NCBI GenBank assembly: GCA_015654725.1
Contig: JAATGI010000164.1
Location: forward strand, 1 to 16,236
Origin: Rhodospirillales bacterium
GTDB taxonomy: Bacteria > Pseudomonadota > Alphaproteobacteria > ATCC43930 > CGMCC-115725
Direction of reading: 5' to 3'
Length of the DNA: 16,236 bases
Each line of letters opens with the position of its first letter. The stretch's first letter is position 1. The notes below the pieces were generated by a model. The model did not search any database. It saw only the letters and a list, made by a program, of their open reading frames with translations, and had not been told where the DNA came from. Below are positions 8,793 to 15,540 of the stretch, in pieces. The position numbers and the translations under genes were made by a program.

Positions 8793-9673
8793 TGCGGTAC
8801 GCGCTCCGCCACGAGACGCGGTACGATTACGGCGCGCCGGTCGATCTCGGATTTCACATGCTGCGCCTGACACCGCCCAGCCTCGAGCACCAACGGTTGC
8901 GCGCGCACCGGTTGACGATCGAGCCGGAACCGGCGCGCCTCGATCGCTTCGTCGATCATTTCGGCAACCAAGTCCATTATCTCGCGATCGAGGCGACGCA
9001 CGATCATTTCACCGCGATCGCCGATGCCGAGGTCGAAATCGTTGCCGTTGCGAGGACGGAGGCGGGGCCGGCCTGGGAGGAAATTCGCGCGGTGATGCGC
9101 GACGACGGCTTTCCGGCGCCGCCCGAGGTCGCGGAGTTCCTCTATGCCTCGCCCCTGGCGGCGATCGGGCATGAGGCGACCGCCTATGCGGCCGAGTCCT
9201 TCGCGGAGAACCGGCCGGTGGCCGAGGCCGTGCGCGATCTGACGACGCGCATCAACCGCGACTTCGCCTATGTACGAAACCGAACCGACATTTCCACCAG
9301 CGTGTCCGAGGTCCTGACCTACCGCGAGGGCGTGTGCCAGGATTTCGCCCATGTCATGATCGCGGGCCTGCGCGGGTTGGGGCTGCCGGCGCGTTATGTC
9401 TCGGGCTATCTCCGGACCCGATCCGCGGAGGGTGACGCCCCGCGGCTCGGCGCCGATGCCAGCCACGCCTGGGTTTCAGCCTGGTGCGGCGAGGAACTCG
9501 GCTGGATCGAATTCGATCCCACCAACGATCTCGTCGTCACCGACCAACATATCGTGGGCGCCTATGGCCGCGATTTTTCCGATGTGACGCCGTTGCACGG
9601 CGTCATCCTCGGCGGCGGCAACCATCTGCTCAGTGTCGCCGTGAGCGTTTCGCCCCTTTCGGACGCCGCCTGA
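8789..9673 (+). CDS. Transglutaminase family protein (stand-alone, operon-linked)
   Basis: This 294-residue cysteine-peptidase-fold protein consists of a bacterial transglutaminase N-terminal domain (RYALRHETRYDYGAPVDLGF, residues about 3-90) followed by a transglutaminase core. The catalytic triad is intact: Cys183 (GVCQDFAHVM), His226 (DASHAWVSAW) and Asp243 (EFDPTND). Proteins of this family next to alpha-E/ATP-grasp genes are usually assumed to be peptidases or amide transferases acting on the ligase product. No substrate is proven. ATG 8789 overlaps the TGA of the preceding gene (ATGA), and a second ATG follows at 8792, so the true start is one of these two. The frame is open much further upstream, but that part is read out of frame through the alpha-E domain and was dropped. 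The gene is a paralogue of the N-terminal third of the DUF2126 protein. The operon therefore carries two transglutaminase active sites. No signal peptide is seen. Confidence 0.93.
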   Translation: MMRYALRHETRYDYGAPVDLGFHMLRLTPPSLEHQRLRAHRLTIEPEPARLDRFVDHFGNQVHYLAIEATHDHFTAIADAEVEIVAVARTEAGPAWEEIRAVMRDDGFPAPPEVAEFLYASPLAAIGHEATAYAAESFAENRPVAEAVRDLTTRINRDFAYVRNRTDISTSVSEVLTYREGVCQDFAHVMIAGLRGLGLPARYVSGYLRTRSAEGDAPRLGADASHAWVSAWCGEELGWIEFDPTNDLVVTDQHIVGAYGRDFSDVTPLHGVILGGGNHLLSVAVSVSPLSDAA

Positions 9674-9680
9674 GGAGCGG

Positions 9681-9710
9681 TTGCGGGCGGCGGCGTCACG
9701 TCGCTATAGT
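9681..9710 (+). promoter_or_regulatory. Candidate sigma-70-type promoter upstream of the DCC/LMF gene
   Basis: TTGCGG (9681-9686) and TATAGT (9705-9710) are separated by 18 bases. A GCTATAGT box of this kind is common in alphaproteobacterial promoters. It sits just after the transglutaminase stop, 49 bases before a micro-ORF with a strong ribosome-binding site and 78 bases before the only usable start of the membrane protein. It would begin a new transcription unit after the amidoligase operon. This is pattern recognition only. Confidence 0.42.
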
Positions 9711-9741
9711 CGCGGACGAGGAACCGCGCGAGACGGGTCCC

Positions 9742-9749
9742 GGAGGGAG
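9742..9749 (+). promoter_or_regulatory. Strong Shine-Dalgarno sequence ahead of a micro-ORF
   Basis: GGAGGGAG lies 10 bases before ATG 9760. It is the best ribosome-binding site in this leader. It does not serve the in-frame start of the DCC/LMF protein (TTG 9789), which has no such sequence of its own. Confidence 0.45.
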
Positions 9750-9759
9750 TGACGTCGCC

Positions 9760-9801
9760 ATGAAGGCCTGCGATTTTCATCTGATGCGTTGTCCCGCTTA
9801 G
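9760..9801 (+). CDS. Possible 13-codon leader peptide overlapping the DCC/LMF start
   Basis: ATG 9760 to TAG 9799-9801 encodes MKACDFHLMRCPA. It has a strong Shine-Dalgarno sequence 10 bases upstream and lies 50 bases after the candidate -10 box. Its last 13 bases overlap the TTG start (9789) of the next gene in another frame. That arrangement would allow translational coupling: ribosomes ending at 9801 could restart at 9789. It could also be chance, or the remnant of a frameshifted N-terminus. I do not recognise the peptide. Confidence 0.25.
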   Translation: MKACDFHLMRCPA

Positions 9802-11675
9802 CGGCACCTGGTCGCGCCGTCGGGAGTCGTAATATTCGTTCAGAGGATAAATCGGGCGATGCCGGCGAAACGCCGTCGTCCGGCCGCCGTCCGTTGTTGA
9901 TTTATGATGGCGATTGCGGGTTCTGCGGCTATTGGGCCCGCTACTGGAACAAGCTTACCGGCGAACGCGTCGATTACCGGCCCTTTCAGGAAGTGGCGGC
10001 CGAGCATCCCGGAATCCGGTCCGCCGAATTTCAACGGGCGGTTCAATATATCGCGCCGGATGGGCGCCGCGCCGCCGCCGCCGAGGCCAGCTTTCTCGCC
10101 CTGAGCCACGCGCGTGGCAAGGGTTTCTGGCTCGTGCTTTATCGGAACCTGCCGGGTTTCGCCGCCGTCGCGGAACGGGCTTACGCCGTTATCGCCGCGC
10201 ATCGCCCGGCCCTTTATCGCGTCAGCCTGTTGCTGTGGGGCAGGGACCACGCGCCGCCGCGTTATGAACTCGTGTCATTCCTGTTCCTGCGCCTGTTCGG
10301 GCTGATCTATCTGGCGGCCTTCATCTCCTTCGGCGTGCAGGCCGTCGGCCTGATCGGCGGTCACGGCATTCTGCCACTTCCCGATCTGGTTCATGTCGTC
10401 ACCGACCGGGTCGGGTGGGAACGCTTCTTCCTCATGCCGATGGTGTTCTGGTTGAACGCCAGCGATTTCGCGATCCAGGCCGTGTGCTGGGGGGGAGCGG
10501 CGTTGTCGTTGATGCTCGTCTTCAACCTGCTGCCGCGGGTGAGCCTGGTTCTGCTCTTCGTGCTCTATCTCTCGCTGTTTCATGCCGGGCAGGTCTTCAT
10601 GTCCTTCCAATGGGACACGTTCCTGTTGGAGGCGGGGTTTCTGGCCCTGCTGCTGAGCTTCGCCCCGAGGCCCGGCATCTGGCTGCTGCGGTGGCTGCTG
10701 TTCCGCTTCATGTTCACGTCGGGCGTGGTCAAGCTGGCGAGCGGCGATCCCAATTGGTGGAATCTTTCGGCGCTGTCCTATCACTTTCTGACCCAGCCGC
10801 TGCCGACGCCGCTGGCCTGGTACGCCGCGCAACTGCCGTCGGCCGTGCTGAAATTCGCCACCGGCGGAACGTTTATCATCGAGCTGATTGTGCCATTCCT
10901 GATTTTCTGCCCGCGCCGGCCGCGTTTTGTCGCGGCCTTCGCCATCCTGGCGCTGCAAGCCTGTATTCTCGTCACCGGGAATTACAATTGGTTCAATCTC
11001 CAGACCATGTTGCTGTGCCTGCCGTTGTTCGACGACGCGGCGCTGCAAAAGATTTTGCCGCGGCGCCTAGTCCGGTTCCTGCCGGTGCGCACGGCATACG
11101 AAGCACCGCGCCGGGCGGTCACGGCCGTGGTCGGCGTTGTCGCGGTGCTGATCGTGTTTTGCGGCCTGGTAGCGATGGATCAACGATTCGGCGGCCGCCC
11201 GCCCGCCGTGGCGCAAGCGGTCGCCGGGGTCGTCGAGCCCCTGCAGCTCGTCAGCGCGTATGGCCTGTTCGCGGTCATGACCACGAAACGCGACGAGATC
11301 GTCATCGAGGGTTCGGACGATGGCGTCGAATGGCGCGAATACGAATTTCGCTACAAGCCCGGCGATGTCGCGCGCGGTCCGGGCTGGAACATCCCGCACC
11401 AGCCGCGGCTGGATTGGCAGATGTGGTTCGCGGCGCTCGACGATCCGCGGCACCTGCCGTGGTTTTGGCACTTGCTCCAGCGGCTCCTGGAGAATGAACC
11501 GACCGTGACCGCGCTTTTGGAAAAGAATCCCTTTCCGGACAAGCGGCCGGCTTTCGTGCGCGCGAAGTTTTACGACTACACTTATGCGAGCGGCGCGGAA
11601 AAAGCGCAGGGCCTGTGGTGGGATCGCCAGCTGCTGGGGCTGTACTTTCCCGTCGCGCATCTCAAAACCCAATAG
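9789..11675 (+). CDS. DCC (DUF393) thiol-disulfide oxidoreductase-like / lipase maturation factor (LMF1-like) fusion membrane protein
   Basis: This 628-residue fusion begins with residues about 36-150, a DCC (DUF393) domain with the thioredoxin-like motif YDGDCGFC (Cys43 and Cys46). From about residue 158 on it matches the lipase maturation factor family. Several hydrophobic helices are visible (about 161-190, 213-245, 250-270, 278-313, 360-395 and 442-463), along with the LMF signatures FQWDTFLLEAGFLA (273-286), SGDPNWWNLSALSYHFLTQP (318-337) and GNYNWFNLQTMLLCLP (397-412). The C-terminal 150 residues are soluble and aromatic-rich. In vertebrates LMF1 helps dimeric lipases fold in the ER. 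The role of bacterial homologues is unknown, but the fused redox motif suggests membrane-linked disulfide or folding chemistry. The only accepted start codon between the upstream stop (9750) and the DCC motif is TTG 9789, which lacks a ribosome-binding site, so the N-terminus is uncertain. The gene converges on ligD with a 4-base gap. Confidence 0.85.
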   Translation: MSRLAAPGRAVGSRNIRSEDKSGDAGETPSSGRRPLLIYDGDCGFCGYWARYWNKLTGERVDYRPFQEVAAEHPGIRSAEFQRAVQYIAPDGRRAAAAEASFLALSHARGKGFWLVLYRNLPGFAAVAERAYAVIAAHRPALYRVSLLLWGRDHAPPRYELVSFLFLRLFGLIYLAAFISFGVQAVGLIGGHGILPLPDLVHVVTDRVGWERFFLMPMVFWLNASDFAIQAVCWGGAALSLMLVFNLLPRVSLVLLFVLYLSLFHAGQVFMSFQWDTFLLEAGFLALLLSFAPRPGIWLLRWLLFRFMFTSGVVKLASGDPNWWNLSALSYHFLTQPLPTPLAWYAAQLPSAVLKFATGGTFIIELIVPFLIFCPRRPRFVAAFAILALQACILVTGNYNWFNLQTMLLCLPLFDDAALQKILPRRLVRFLPVRTAYEAPRRAVTAVVGVVAVLIVFCGLVAMDQRFGGRPPAVAQAVAGVVEPLQLVSAYGLFAVMTTKRDEIVIEGSDDGVEWREYEFRYKPGDVARGPGWNIPHQPRLDWQMWFAALDDPRHLPWFWHLLQRLLENEPTVTALLEKNPFPDKRPAFVRAKFYDYTYASGAEKAQGLWWDRQLLGLYFPVAHLKTQ

Positions 11676-11679
11676 CCGC

Positions 11680-14235
11680 CTAGCGCGTCGCGATCTCTTT
11701 GCGCATCGCCGACGTAATCGTTTGTTTCGTGCGCGCGAGATCGGCCCACGGATCGTCCTTCAACGAGCGCAGCCGCTGCGGAAGGTTCGCGATCGTGAAC
11801 TGGTCGGAGCGGATGCCTCGTTCCACCTCGTCCCAGCTCAGCGGCACGGAAACCGTCGCGCCGGGCCTGGCGCGCGTCGAATAGGCGGCGACCGCCGTCG
11901 CGCCGCGGCCGTTACGCAAATAATCGACAAAGATTTTGCCGTGACGCGCTTTCTTGGCCATCGACACGGTATAGAGCCCCGGTTCGTCGGCGGCGAGCCG
12001 CGCCGCTACCGCGAGCGTGAACGCCTTGGCGGCGCTCCAATCGAGCGTGGGTTTGATCGGAACCACGACATGCAGCCCCTTTCCGCCGGTGGTCTTGGCA
12101 AAGCCGCGCAGGCCAAGCTCGTCGAGCAGATCGCGCACGGCGATCGCCGCCGCCTTGACGCGGTTCCAGCCTAGTCCCTCGTCGGGATCGAGATCGAAGA
12201 TCAGCCGGTCGGGGCGCTCGATGTCGTCGATCGTCGAGCCCCAGGGGTGAATCTCCAGCACCGCGAGCTGCGCGAGCTCGAGCAGGCCGGTGACATCCTC
12301 GATCACGAGAACGGACTCGCGGGCGGTCGCGATGGATTTGATGCCGTCGGGAAGGCCGGCCGAGATGTGTTTCTGGAAAAAATGCTGGCCGTCGACGCCG
12401 TCCGGGCAACGCAACAGGCTCAGGGGCCGATGGACGACGTTCGGCAGAATCAGCTCCGCGACTTCGGCGTAATATGAAGCGATGTCCAGCTTCGAGATGT
12501 TCCGCGCCGGATAGAGCACTTTGTCGGCGTGCGTGATGCGCACGCCTCGAACCGTCGCCGAGCCGTCCTTTCGAATTTCGGCGAGGTCGCGGGCGGGAGA
12601 GTTTTTTTGGCGAGACGCGCCGTCGCGCGGATCGAGCACGATTTCGGTCGCTTTCTTGTCCTCGCGGATGCCGAGAAAACTCGCCTGCCGCAGCATGCCG
12701 TCTTTCGTCCAATCGGCGAAACCGACTTCGGCCACGAGCTCGGGTTCGACCCAATGAAAGCCGCGCGACGACAGGCCGGCGGGAAGCGCCACGGTCGGTC
12801 GCTTGCGCTCGATCCGGTCCAGAGTCTTGCGCAGGTCCGACAGGATTTTCGTCGAGTACCCGGTGCCGATCCCGCCGGCAAAAACCAGCTTGCCCTTCGG
12901 CGTGTAATATCCCGCGAGCAGCGCGCCGAAACCTTGCCGCTTGCCGGCCGGATCGGTGAATCCCACGACCACCAATTCCTCGCGCGTGCCGCACTTGACC
13001 TTGAGCCACGCCGCGCCGCGCCCAGGGCGATAGGGCGCGTCGCGCCGCTTCGAGACGATGCCCTCGAGGCCGAAACGGCTTGCGCTCGAAAAAAACGCCT
13101 CGCCCTTGCCGAGCTGGTGGTCGCTATAGCGAATTTTGGCGCCGGATCGATCTTGCAGCAGTGAACGGAGCGCCGCTTTACGGTCTTCGAGCTTGGCGCC
13201 GGTAAGATCCCAACCGTCGAGAAACAGCAGATCGAAAGCCATATAGATCAGCGTTCCAGTCCTGCGCTCGGCGAGATCGTCTTGCAAAGCCGAAAAGCTG
13301 GTGGCGCCGCCAGCGGTCAAGTGCACCACCTCGCCATCGAACAAGGCCTCGGTCAGCTCCAAACGCGAAAACGCCTCCGCGAGTTCGGGAAACCGCTTGG
13401 TCCAGTCGAGGCCGTTGCGGGTGCGCAGGACCACCTTTCCGTCGCGCACATGCGCCAACAGTCGATAGCCGTCGAACTTGATCTCGTGGAGCCATGCCTC
13501 GCCCGCCGGCGCGGCCGGCGCGACGTTCGCGAGCTGCGGCGAAATTTCCGGCGCCGATTTCGCGCGCCTGGCACCGGGAATCTTGCCCAGGCCCGCCGGC
13601 GCCTTTTTCTTCGGCGCCTGCTTCGTCTTGACCTCGCCGGACTTGGAACTCCAGACGCGGTCGGAAGCGTTGGCGATTGCCGCCATGTCGCGGCCCGTGG
13701 CGGCGCTGTTGGCCGCCGCCAACACCGCGTCGTCGCTGCCGGGTTTCGCCGCGGCGTCGCGCTCCTTGATCAGCAGCCAGTTATCGCCTTTGTCGCGGTC
13801 GCGGCGATTGCGCATCCTGACGAGGGCGAAGCCGCCATTCAGCTTTTCGCCATGCAGCGTGAATTTGAGATCGCCCTTGGCATAGCCGGCATCGGCGTCG
13901 CCGATCGGTTCCCACCAGCCGCGATCCCAGACCCTGACGGTGCCGCCGCCATACTCGCCCTGCGGAATGACGCCCTCGAAGCCGCCATAGTCGATCGGGT
14001 GGTCCTCGACATGGACCGCGAGCCGTTTCGCGCCGGGATCGAGGCTTGGCCCTTTCGGCACGGCCCAGCTTTTGAGCACGCCATCCATTTCAAGGCGGAA
14101 ATCGTAATGCAGGCGCCGCGCGGCATGCTTCTGAACGACGAAGCTCGGCTTGCGCTTGCGGGCCTTGGCGACTTTCCCCGCAGGTTCGGGGGTCTGCGAG
14201 AAATCGCGCTTGCGCCTGTAATCCTGAAGCCCCAT
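11680..14235 (-). CDS. ligD: ATP-dependent DNA ligase D (phosphoesterase-ligase-polymerase), bacterial NHEJ
   Basis: This 851-residue multifunctional end-joining enzyme has the PE-Lig-Pol order of Pseudomonas LigD. The 3'-phosphoesterase domain (about 1-155) has QKHAARRLHYDFRLEMDG, with His37, His43, Asp45 and Arg47, and VEDHPIDYGGFEGVIPQGEY with His79. A Lys/Ala-rich linker spans about 160-228. The ligase domain (about 235-540) has motif I HEIKFDGYR with the adenylated Lys253, EGIVSKR (391-397) and WLKVKC (410-415). The primase-polymerase domain (about 560-840) has the metal-binding D681-L-D683 in FDLDPDE and Asp771 in FVDYLRNGR. Together these trim 3' ends, add nucleotides (often ribonucleotides) and seal double-strand breaks held by Ku. 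All key residues are present. ATG 14233-14235 matches the family N-terminus (MGLQDYRRKRDF), although the ribosome-binding site is weak. It is divergent from ku across 183 bases and convergent with the DCC/LMF gene. Confidence 0.97.
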   Translation of the reverse strand: MGLQDYRRKRDFSQTPEPAGKVAKARKRKPSFVVQKHAARRLHYDFRLEMDGVLKSWAVPKGPSLDPGAKRLAVHVEDHPIDYGGFEGVIPQGEYGGGTVRVWDRGWWEPIGDADAGYAKGDLKFTLHGEKLNGGFALVRMRNRRDRDKGDNWLLIKERDAAAKPGSDDAVLAAANSAATGRDMAAIANASDRVWSSKSGEVKTKQAPKKKAPAGLGKIPGARRAKSAPEISPQLANVAPAAPAGEAWLHEIKFDGYRLLAHVRDGKVVLRTRNGLDWTKRFPELAEAFSRLELTEALFDGEVVHLTAGGATSFSALQDDLAERRTGTLIYMAFDLLFLDGWDLTGAKLEDRKAALRSLLQDRSGAKIRYSDHQLGKGEAFFSSASRFGLEGIVSKRRDAPYRPGRGAAWLKVKCGTREELVVVGFTDPAGKRQGFGALLAGYYTPKGKLVFAGGIGTGYSTKILSDLRKTLDRIERKRPTVALPAGLSSRGFHWVEPELVAEVGFADWTKDGMLRQASFLGIREDKKATEIVLDPRDGASRQKNSPARDLAEIRKDGSATVRGVRITHADKVLYPARNISKLDIASYYAEVAELILPNVVHRPLSLLRCPDGVDGQHFFQKHISAGLPDGIKSIATARESVLVIEDVTGLLELAQLAVLEIHPWGSTIDDIERPDRLIFDLDPDEGLGWNRVKAAAIAVRDLLDELGLRGFAKTTGGKGLHVVVPIKPTLDWSAAKAFTLAVAARLAADEPGLYTVSMAKKARHGKIFVDYLRNGRGATAVAAYSTRARPGATVSVPLSWDEVERGIRSDQFTIANLPQRLRSLKDDPWADLARTKQTITSAMRKEIATR

Positions 14236-14335
14236 TCGAGGATTGTCCCACGCGATGTTGATTGAAGTCTCTTACCCGAACAAAACCTTGCCGCGATAGA
14301 GAACAACTTGGCAACGGATAGGGCATTCTAAGTTA

Positions 14336-14347
14336 AAAACGCGTTTT
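14336..14347. promoter_or_regulatory. Perfect 12-base palindrome AAAACGCGTTTT between ligD and ku
   Basis: AAAACG|CGTTTT is a perfect inverted repeat without a spacer. It lies 101 bases from the ligD start and 72 bases from the ku start in an otherwise unstructured AT-richer spacer. The position and symmetry suit a dimeric regulator's binding site able to affect both genes. It does not look like the alphaproteobacterial SOS box (GTTC-N7-GTTC). The regulator is unknown, and a chance palindrome is possible. Confidence 0.35.
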
Positions 14348-14409
14348 CATTGACTATGTTTCAAGGAGTGGCGACCATTATGGGCGTCGGATCGAGAAAT
14401 CGCCGAATT

Positions 14410-14416
14410 GGAGGAG
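14410..14416 (+). promoter_or_regulatory. ku: Shine-Dalgarno sequence for ku
   Basis: GGAGGAG ends 2 bases before ATG 14419, and its GGAGG core is 4 bases away. A competing in-frame ATG at 14380 has AAGGAG (14363-14368) 11 bases upstream. The later start is preferred because bacterial Ku proteins usually begin within a few residues of the RPSW-x-G-x-L-x-L-S-L-V segment. Confidence 0.55.
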
Positions 14417-14418
14417 TT

Positions 14419-15330
14419 ATGCCGCGCCCAAGTTGGTCGGGTCATTTGCGCTTGTCGCTGGTGTCGTGCCCGATCTATCTCTCGCCCGCGACCTCGGAGT
14501 CCGAGCGGATTCGCCTCAACCAAATCAATCCCAAGACCGGCAACCGCATCTCGCTGCATCCGGTCGACGCCGAAACCGGCGAGCCCGTCGAGCGTGGCGA
14601 TCTGGTCAAGGGCTATGAATACGAGCGCGGCCAATATGTCATCCTGGCCAAGGAGGAGATCGACGCGCTGCACATCGAATCCTCGCACACCTTGGACATT
14701 ACGCAGTTCGTCGATCGCGACGATATCAGCCCGCTCTATTTCGACGTGCCGTATTTCGTCTATCCCGACGGCAGCCACGCCAACGACGCCTATCGCGTGA
14801 TCGCGCACGCCATGTCGAAAACCAAGAAAGCGGCGATCGGCCGCATCGTGCTGTCAAGCCGCGAGCGCCTGGTGGCGCTCGAACCGTTCGAGGGCGGCAT
14901 GCTGCTATCGACGCTGCGCGCGGAGAACGAGGTTCGCGCCGGGGAGTTCGAAAAGACGAAGGGCGCGGTCGATCCCGAAATGGTCCAGATGGCGGTCACG
15001 ATCATCCAACGGCTGGGGAAAAAGTTCGACGCGGGCGCCTTCCACGACCGCTATCAGGATGCGTTGCGCGAGCTCGTCGAAGCCAAGATGAAGGGCGTGA
15101 AGCCCGTCGCGCGCGCCGTCGAGGAGCCATCGAACGTCATCGATCTGATGGCCGCGCTCAAGCAAAGCGTGGCGGCCCAGGGCGGGGGTGTTGCGGGCGC
15201 CAAGAAGGGCCGGTCGCGCCAGCCCGATCGGCGGCAGCAAAACCTGCTGTTGCCGGTGAAGGGAGGCAGCAAGGCGCCTGCCGCGCGCGAGGCCGAGCCG
15301 GCGAAGGTTCGCAGCCGGAAAAAAGCTTAG
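14419..15330 (+). CDS. ku: Non-homologous end-joining DNA-end-binding protein Ku
   Basis: This 303-residue protein is in the usual size range for bacterial Ku, a homodimeric ring that threads onto DNA double-strand ends and recruits LigD. The N-terminus RPSWSGHLRLSLVSCPI and the segments LNQINPKTGNRI, GDLVKGYEYERGQYVIL, LDITQFV and YFDVPYFVYPD are typical of the Ku core, followed by RLVALEPFEGGML and a helical region up to about residue 235. The last 60 or so residues form a low-complexity basic tail (KKGRSRQPDRRQQN and RSRKKA at the end). Such tails in other bacterial Ku proteins affect DNA binding and LigD stimulation. The gene is divergent from ligD, the usual functional partner. A start at ATG 14380 would add 13 residues (MGVGSRNRRIGGV) that are not family-like. 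Confidence 0.96.
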   Translation: MPRPSWSGHLRLSLVSCPIYLSPATSESERIRLNQINPKTGNRISLHPVDAETGEPVERGDLVKGYEYERGQYVILAKEEIDALHIESSHTLDITQFVDRDDISPLYFDVPYFVYPDGSHANDAYRVIAHAMSKTKKAAIGRIVLSSRERLVALEPFEGGMLLSTLRAENEVRAGEFEKTKGAVDPEMVQMAVTIIQRLGKKFDAGAFHDRYQDALRELVEAKMKGVKPVARAVEEPSNVIDLMAALKQSVAAQGGGVAGAKKGRSRQPDRRQQNLLLPVKGGSKAPAAREAEPAKVRSRKKA

Positions 15331-15331
15331 C

Positions 15332-15348
15332 CGGTACGCGGCGTGCCG
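15332..15348 (+). terminator. Possible hairpin terminator after ku
   Basis: CGGTACG-CGG-CGTGCCG can fold into a 7-base-pair stem (one G-U pair) with a 3-base loop, starting one base after the ku stop codon. It is followed by GCGGGTTTCCTT rather than a clean T run, so it would be a weak or factor-assisted terminator. Confidence 0.35.
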
Positions 15349-15540
15349 CGGCGGGTTTCCTTCGCCGCCGCCTTGGGATACGCTCGCGCGTCTATCCTTC
15401 TTCGGTAGGTCGCGTCATGGCCGGAACACTTGGCTTTTCCGCGTGCGTGACCATGTGTCCCGCCGGGACGAACGGACATCATGGTCGCGTCGAGAATGCC
15501 GGATGATGGCTGGGAGGCGGGCCCCCGAAAGGTCGCCGGC

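Larger units (their letters stand above)
14236..14418. promoter_or_regulatory. Divergent ligD-ku promoter region
   Basis: This 183-base spacer separates the divergent ligD and ku starts and must hold promoters in both directions. Its middle (about 14262-14360) is clearly richer in A/T than the genes around it. For ku, a weak candidate is TTGGCA (14308-14313), 17 bases, AGTTAA (14331-14336). TTGACT at 14350-14355 has no convincing -10 partner. I see no convincing promoter for ligD. A perfect 12-base palindrome lies at 14336-14347, next to the candidate ku -10. Confidence 0.5.

Noticed and set aside
13282..14265. 327-codon plus-strand open frame opposite the 5' half of ligD
   Set aside because: LigD catalytic motifs are intact on the minus strand. 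The plus-strand frame is a compositional shadow without domains.
14262..14360. SOS (LexA) box in the ligD-ku spacer
   Set aside because: I looked for the alphaproteobacterial GTTC-N7-GTTC direct repeat and for the CTGT-type palindrome and found neither. The only symmetrical element is the AAAACGCGTTTT palindrome.
14350..14418. N-terminal extension of Ku from TTG 14350, ATG 14356 or ATG 14380
   Set aside because: The added residues are not Ku-like. ATG 14419 has a GGAGGAG site and places the RPSW segment at the usual position. ATG 14380 stays a minor alternative.
15417..15506. 29-codon plus-strand ORF between ku and the OpgC-like gene
   Set aside because: It has only a weak ribosome-binding site (GGTAGGT), no recognisable sequence, and overlaps one possible start of the next gene in another frame. 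Nothing sets it apart from chance.
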